DNA of 64,000 nt from Conus ventricosus (Eukaryota > Mollusca > Gastropoda > Neogastropoda > Conidae): the NCBI GenBank assembly GCA_018398815.1, contig CM031616.1, forward strand, positions 67,333,402 to 67,397,401, written 5' to 3'. A program made the position numbers and the translations under genes. The notes beneath the pieces were generated by a model. The model ran no database searches and was not told where the DNA came from. It worked only from the letters and a program-made list of their open reading frames with translations. Positions within the stretch are counted from its first letter, which is position 1. Each line of letters begins with the position of its first letter. This document shows positions 33,501-39,900 of this stretch, piece by piece.

Positions 33501-36262
33501 ACCGTTGATAATGGTCTGAATGCTTCAATGTGTGGGACTTTGATTTAAAACTTTGAGCAGTTAACACTGTAACAACGTGAACAGGTAACACTTTAACACA
33601 CGATATGGTGAGTTACAGAGAAGCTAAGAATAGATGAGGGTGTGATGCTCCTGGAATCGGAAAACTCCGCAAATAAGCCGCATCGTTGTTTAAGCCGCAG
33701 GGTTTAAAGCTGGGGGAAAAAGTCGTGGCTTATAGTCCGAACTTTATGGTACCTTTTATTGACAGACATTTGTACATACCTGTTTCTGACAGATATTTGT
33801 ACATACCTGTTTTTAACAGACATTTGTGCGTACCTGTTTTTGACAGGCATTTGTAGATACCTGTTTTTGAGAGACGTTTATACATACCTGTTTTTGAGAG
33901 ACGTTTGTGCGTGCCTGTTTTTGACAGACATTTGTACATACCTTTTGTTAGACGTTTGTATATACCTGTTTGTGACAGACATTTGTACATCCCTGTTTTT
34001 TACACATTTGTACAAACCAGTTTCTGAAAGACATTTGTACTGTATACCTGTTTCTGACAGATGTTTGTACATACCTGTTTTTGTTGTTTAAGCCGCAGGG
34101 TTTAAAGCTGGGGAGAAAGTCGTGGCTTATAGTCCGAACTTTATGGTACCTTTTATTGACAGATATTTGTACATACCTGTTTCTGACAGATATTTGTACA
34201 TACCTGTTTTTAACAGACATTTGTGCGTACCTGTTTTTGACAGGCATTTGTAGATACCTGTTTTTGAGAGACGTTTATACATACCTGTTTTTGAGAGACG
34301 TTTGTGCGTGCCTGTTTTTGACAGACATTTGTACATACCTTTTGTTAGACGTTTGTATATACCTGTTTGTGACAGACATTTGTACATCCCTGTTTTTGAA
34401 CATTTGTACATACCAGTTTCTGAAAGACATTTATACATACCTGTTTCTGACAGACGTTTGTACATACCTGTTTTTGATAGACATTTGTACATACCTGTTT
34501 TTGACAGACATTTACCTACAATGCTGTCCTGGATCGCCTGGAGCTGTGTCTGGGTGACCTGGGCCATTTTGAGGTCGAAGCCGACATCGAGAAAAAAGCC
34601 CGTGAGCAAGGGAAGAAAGGAGGGCCTCATAATCATCCCCATTCTGACACTCCAGCTCGTCCCTCCACAGGTTAGTATAAAACTGTACTTCCCACGGCTG
34701 TTCAGAGCAAGTTACTTAGTTTTGAGAGGCAGTGAAGTTTACAGCTCGCCTGCAGCTGCAGAGGCCAAGCCGTGAATGCAGGTCAGGGAAAGGGGTGTTT
34801 TCTGCAGGCTGCTCCCCACCAGCCTGCTAACCGCGCTGTACTCGGCGAACTGAATGTCATCTGTGCATAGCCGGTCTGGCAACAATGTGTTCGGCATTGT
34901 TGAGTGGCCATTACAAATGGGGCTGTCGATTTGATAATTAGTGGTTGTCATGAAAAATGTAATATATCTGCGCTCTTGAGATGACTGAATTGGTGAATTC
35001 CCGACAATTCTTTTAATACCAAACTCGACTAGGTTTATTTTCCTGTACATTATGTAGATACGGCATGAAAGCTTGTACGCAAGTGGTCAGGCAATTTCAG
35101 AACAATGACAACACACACAAAATTGTGCAAAAATAACGTCATCACTTTCTGGGTATTTAATTTTCCCTAGTTAACTAGTACACAAGTTTGATACATGCCT
35201 CTGCTCGGACTGCAGGAGGAGAAATGTTGGATTAGAAATGTGTCAGGCTTGTTTGTTCGCCCTTTCACTAAGTGTCTCGCACGGGACGGAAAAATAAAGC
35301 TGTGTTCCCGTTTTGCTCTGAGGTACCTCAGGCTGTGCTTTTGTACAGACATTCATGTGCCCACAGTGTCAGGACTTCATGAGAAAAACTTGAGGGCACC
35401 TTTTGTACAGAAATTCATGTGCCCACAGTGTCAGGACTTCATGAGAAAAACTTGAGGGCACCTTTTGTACAGAAATTCATGTGCCCACAGTGTCAGGACT
35501 TTATGAGAAAAACTTGAGGGCACCTTTTGTACAGAAATTCATGTGCCCACAGTATCAGGACTTCATGAGAAAAACTTGAGGGCACCTTTTTGTTTCAGAC
35601 TGGAGATTGATGGGCATCTTTTTACTTGTCTTATCAAGCTACAAGCAGCAGTATTTGGAAAGAACGTACTGTAGTTTTTGACTGAACTTATGTTTGAAAG
35701 AGATGACACGGCATATTGACAACTTTAAATTGCGTATATGCTAGAATTTATAACGAATACATAAATTTGACCTCAGAATATCTTTTTGCTACAATGTAAA
35801 TATTTACTGTTGTTATTGTTGTTTTGATATAGAAATCACAACTTCTGAAATGCTGCACATATCAGTTCGTGTTGCATAAGTGTACCCTGCTTTCTGGAAG
35901 CAAACTGGAAAGCGTATGTTTTAAATAGAGACCCAGTCTCTCTTAGTGAATGATGATTCTTGTGCCCCTGTTGTGCAAACACGGAAGCGGATGCCAGGCT
36001 ATGCTACAGCAGGAGATTCTGCAGTCCAGCTGACTGCTGTTGTGCAGGGGATGGGTGCCTTGGCATATGATTAGTGATCCACTGTTCTTCCCCCACCTCC
36101 TGGCCACCCTCTCTCTCTCTCATTTCACCCTCCGTCCCTCTTCACAAGACTCCCACACAATTCCATATCGGACCCACTCATACACATGAAGACATGGGTA
36201 GGCACACATGCACGCACGCACATGCACACGCCCACACACATGCACATGCACGTGCACATGCA

Positions 36263-36301
<39 letters not shown>

Positions 36302-36335
36302 TCACCAAAACATACACACACACGCGCACACACAT

Positions 36336-36386
<51 letters not shown>

Positions 36387-36461
36387 AACGACTGTGTTCA
36401 GTGATCCTTTTATGTTAATCACACACACACATACACACACAAAACGAACACACACAAAACG

Positions 36462-36510
<49 letters not shown>

Positions 36511-36939
36511 CTGCGCTCCGTGATCCTTTGATGCTAATATCCATTTCTCTTCTCGCCAGCAGGGGGCATCGTAGAAATTCAACGGGAGGATACGGGCCGA
36601 GCCGGCTTCGGCAGCAGCGGGGCGATCACCAAGGCCGTGAACTTTCAGCGCGTCTTTGAAGGTCATGGCCACAGCCTGAGGGGCCCCTCCGCCGATGACA
36701 AGATGCCGCAAGATGTGCCGTTGACAGAGAGCATCAACGGCGCTGCCAGGCGCTTGCAGGACTTCTGTGACCCCGCCCACAGCCGGTCGTCTATCAAGGA
36801 GGAGCCGGAGCAGATGGACACAGATGCCAAGGCCGGCAGCTCAGGGGGCCAGGAGGAGGGATATGTTCTGGTACAGAGCTTGCCTTTTATGGCTTCTTCT
36901 TATTTTTCTTCTTCTGCCGCCTACCACCCCTTCACTGCT

Positions 36940-36977
<38 letters not shown>

Positions 36978-39900
36978 ACCCCCACCCCCGACCTCTTTTC
37001 TCATTGTGAAATGAGTGGAATGTTTTGTGGGTCACTTCTAGATTTTTTTTTTGTTTCGTTTTCAAGCAGTTACTCAACGGTGCTGTGTGCTCTTGCTTAA
37101 CTTGGGTAGGTATCTTTAGACAGATAGCAAAAAAAAAAAAAGAAGGAAAGAAAATATATATATATATACTCTGTTACGGCTGTCCTTTCCAAGTTTTTGG
37201 GAGTGAGCTCCCATAGTAACTGCAGGCCCCACAAAATTAATAAGTGTACAGTTAGTTGTAAACATCATAATGAAAAAAAGAGTTTGTAAACAGAAAATCA
37301 GGTTTACACTGACCTCTAGGAAGCCTGTTTTAAGTAAAAATGTTCAGGTGCAAAAAATCATGTGTGCGTGATGTGATCACATATACACTATGAATTGTAT
37401 TTTGGATCAGTGTCATGGGAACATTAATCTGTAAGCCTCAAGTTAAGTTCCAAAGGTGTGAGAGGCCCAACAAATTCAAATAAAAAAGAAAAAGGTTTAT
37501 ACATTGTCCCAAAAAAAAAAAAAATGCTTGACCACTCTTTATGTGAAATGTCATGTTTAACTCACTTAGGACGGACAGTTCTGTCCCTTGTTTTTCCCTG
37601 TGGACGGGCCATTTGTTATGGTTAGTAAAAAAAATCACCAAAAATACAAAACAAGAGATAACTCAATGAAATTTTCATGAAGTGTTATTCATAAACTGTG
37701 TTAGTAGAATACAAAAGAATAAACTTCCCACTTTCATACAGTTTCTTATGCTTGAGGGTGAAAATATGTTCAGTTGTTTTTTTCAGGTGCATCACAACAC
37801 TCTTGCACAGAGTCAGTGGGTCCTTGGCTTCACATTCAGCAGGAAAAGTCAGTAAATACACTAAATGAGTTGAAAAAAAGGTAGATACACTCCAGGAAAC
37901 TAAATAAGATAGATAAATCACATGCCTGCAATGCACAAGCTAACTTAGAATAATGCAAAAATGGGGGCGTGGCACTCAGCTGACACACGAAGGCCAGAAG
38001 TACCAGAAAAAGGAGGCACTGTCAGAAAAAAACTCGAATCTTCGCGCCAGTCGCATAAAGGAAAGCCAGTGAACTCTTGCTCACTCAAATCCCCAGTCTT
38101 TCCCGGCATGCAAACGCTCCGCTCGCGTGGCGAAGTGGCCCGCCCTCACCTTCATCACCACTGAGCTCCACAGACGAGTCAGTGTCAATTTCCTCTTCTC
38201 CTCGAAATTCTTCACTGGAATCCCTTTCATCAGCTTCGTCATCGTCTTCTTCAATGTCTGAACCTTCCGTTTGTAGCATTTCAATAACTTCAGGAATGCT
38301 AAAACGTTGCGGACGGGCTCGACTTTGCTCCGACACATTCGCAGAAAAACTTGTTTGAGACGCCATGTTTCTGTGCAGATTAGTAAGTCATGTGGGTTGG
38401 TCTGGTCAATCAGCCACTGAGCCAAAGTGGGTCATGGTGTGCCGCGAAACCACTGTGCAGGCGAACGAAGGAATGCTGACTATACTATTTATAGCTTGTT
38501 GCAACGATACTATTTATAGCTTGTTGCCGTGTACTGATCACGCTGCCACTGCATGCAAAATCGGTGAAGGCCGAAACCTTGATAGCGTTCGTTCGTACTG
38601 AAGCGTTAAGGTGATCGAGGGAGTATAATACAAACTCCCCATTTCACTTCAGTCTCCTTTCCTTTCTGTCACAGAGACGTCTGTTACCTTGACGAGATGC
38701 CTTTCTGCTTTGACTCCAGAGTTCTCATAGAAATGTCGCCGTGGATTCCATGTGTTCTCCCTACCGTTACGTCTTCCATAAAGATACTCAGACTTCATTT
38801 TTTTCTTGCACTAATCTGTCCAGACACGTGCCTTATTTGCGCAGGATATAAACTTTGCTGTTGAAAATTAGAACACCCTTACAAAAAAAAAGAAGAAAAA
38901 AGAAAGAAAGGAAATGAAGAGGGAGGGGCAAAGACAGAACATGCCAGTAAAAGAGCAGATGAGCTTTGGTGTTCAACAGACAGACAGCACGTGTTTGGTG
39001 CACCGAAGAGGGAAGGGTGAAGACAGAACACGCCAGTAAAAGAGCAGATGAGCTTTGGTGTTCAACAGACAGACAGCACGTGTTTGGTGCACCATGCTTG
39101 CGTGAAAGATACCTACACTGCAGCTACGAGAGTTTCTGCTGTTCAGAACAGTGCGTTAACGCTTGATGTGTTTTTTTTCTGACCTGCCCATTCTCTGTTC
39201 ACAGCCCAAGTACACACGCAAAGGTCCTGGCTACAGCGTGCTGGAGCCGCCGTCGCTGCCACCGGTGCCTCTGATGGAGACGACGGACACGGAGCAACAA
39301 CAGGAGGTCCTGGAGACGACGGGCCAGGCGGAGGACGAGAAGACCTCCGAGCCGGGAACGGAGGGCGAGGGTCACGGCGAGGGTCAGGAAGCCACGCAGA
39401 AAGCCGTTGAGGATGAGGCAGCGGAAGAGGAGGTGAGTGTGGGGGAGGGGGATAGAGCAGGTCGTTGGTCTCGTTTGTCTTCAGTGGAACATCTGTTTAT
39501 TGAAAAGTGATAGGAATGTGTGTGTGATATGAATGTTGTGAGTTTTTTTTGTGCTCATGCTTGTGTGCGTGGCAGTAAGAATGGGTGTTGTGTTACATGA
39601 AAAGGCAGAAATCAGGCTAACACTGTCGTCTCGCTCCACCTTTAGGTGTGTGGTGCTGTAAAGGGGCATCGGTCAGTGGTCAAATGTGACTGGCTGAAGG
39701 ACCACTCAACCTGTAGCCTTATGATTAGGTGCATCAGGATGGCTTGGTTGTGATGCAGTTTTTATTTTTAGATTTTTTTTAATAACTACAAATTTTAGAA
39801 TTAAGTAGCTTCAGTATAATTTTGTACACAAATTGAAATTTGGGATTATAGCTTTAAGAGTTGTTGTTGTTTTTTTCCCGTAATACTGCATCGCAGATGG

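Noticed and set aside
33203..33591. Two overlapping minus-strand frames inside the pogo-like remnant
   Set aside because: The frame matching a transposase tail ([13 protein letters not shown]) is a different one; these are shadows.
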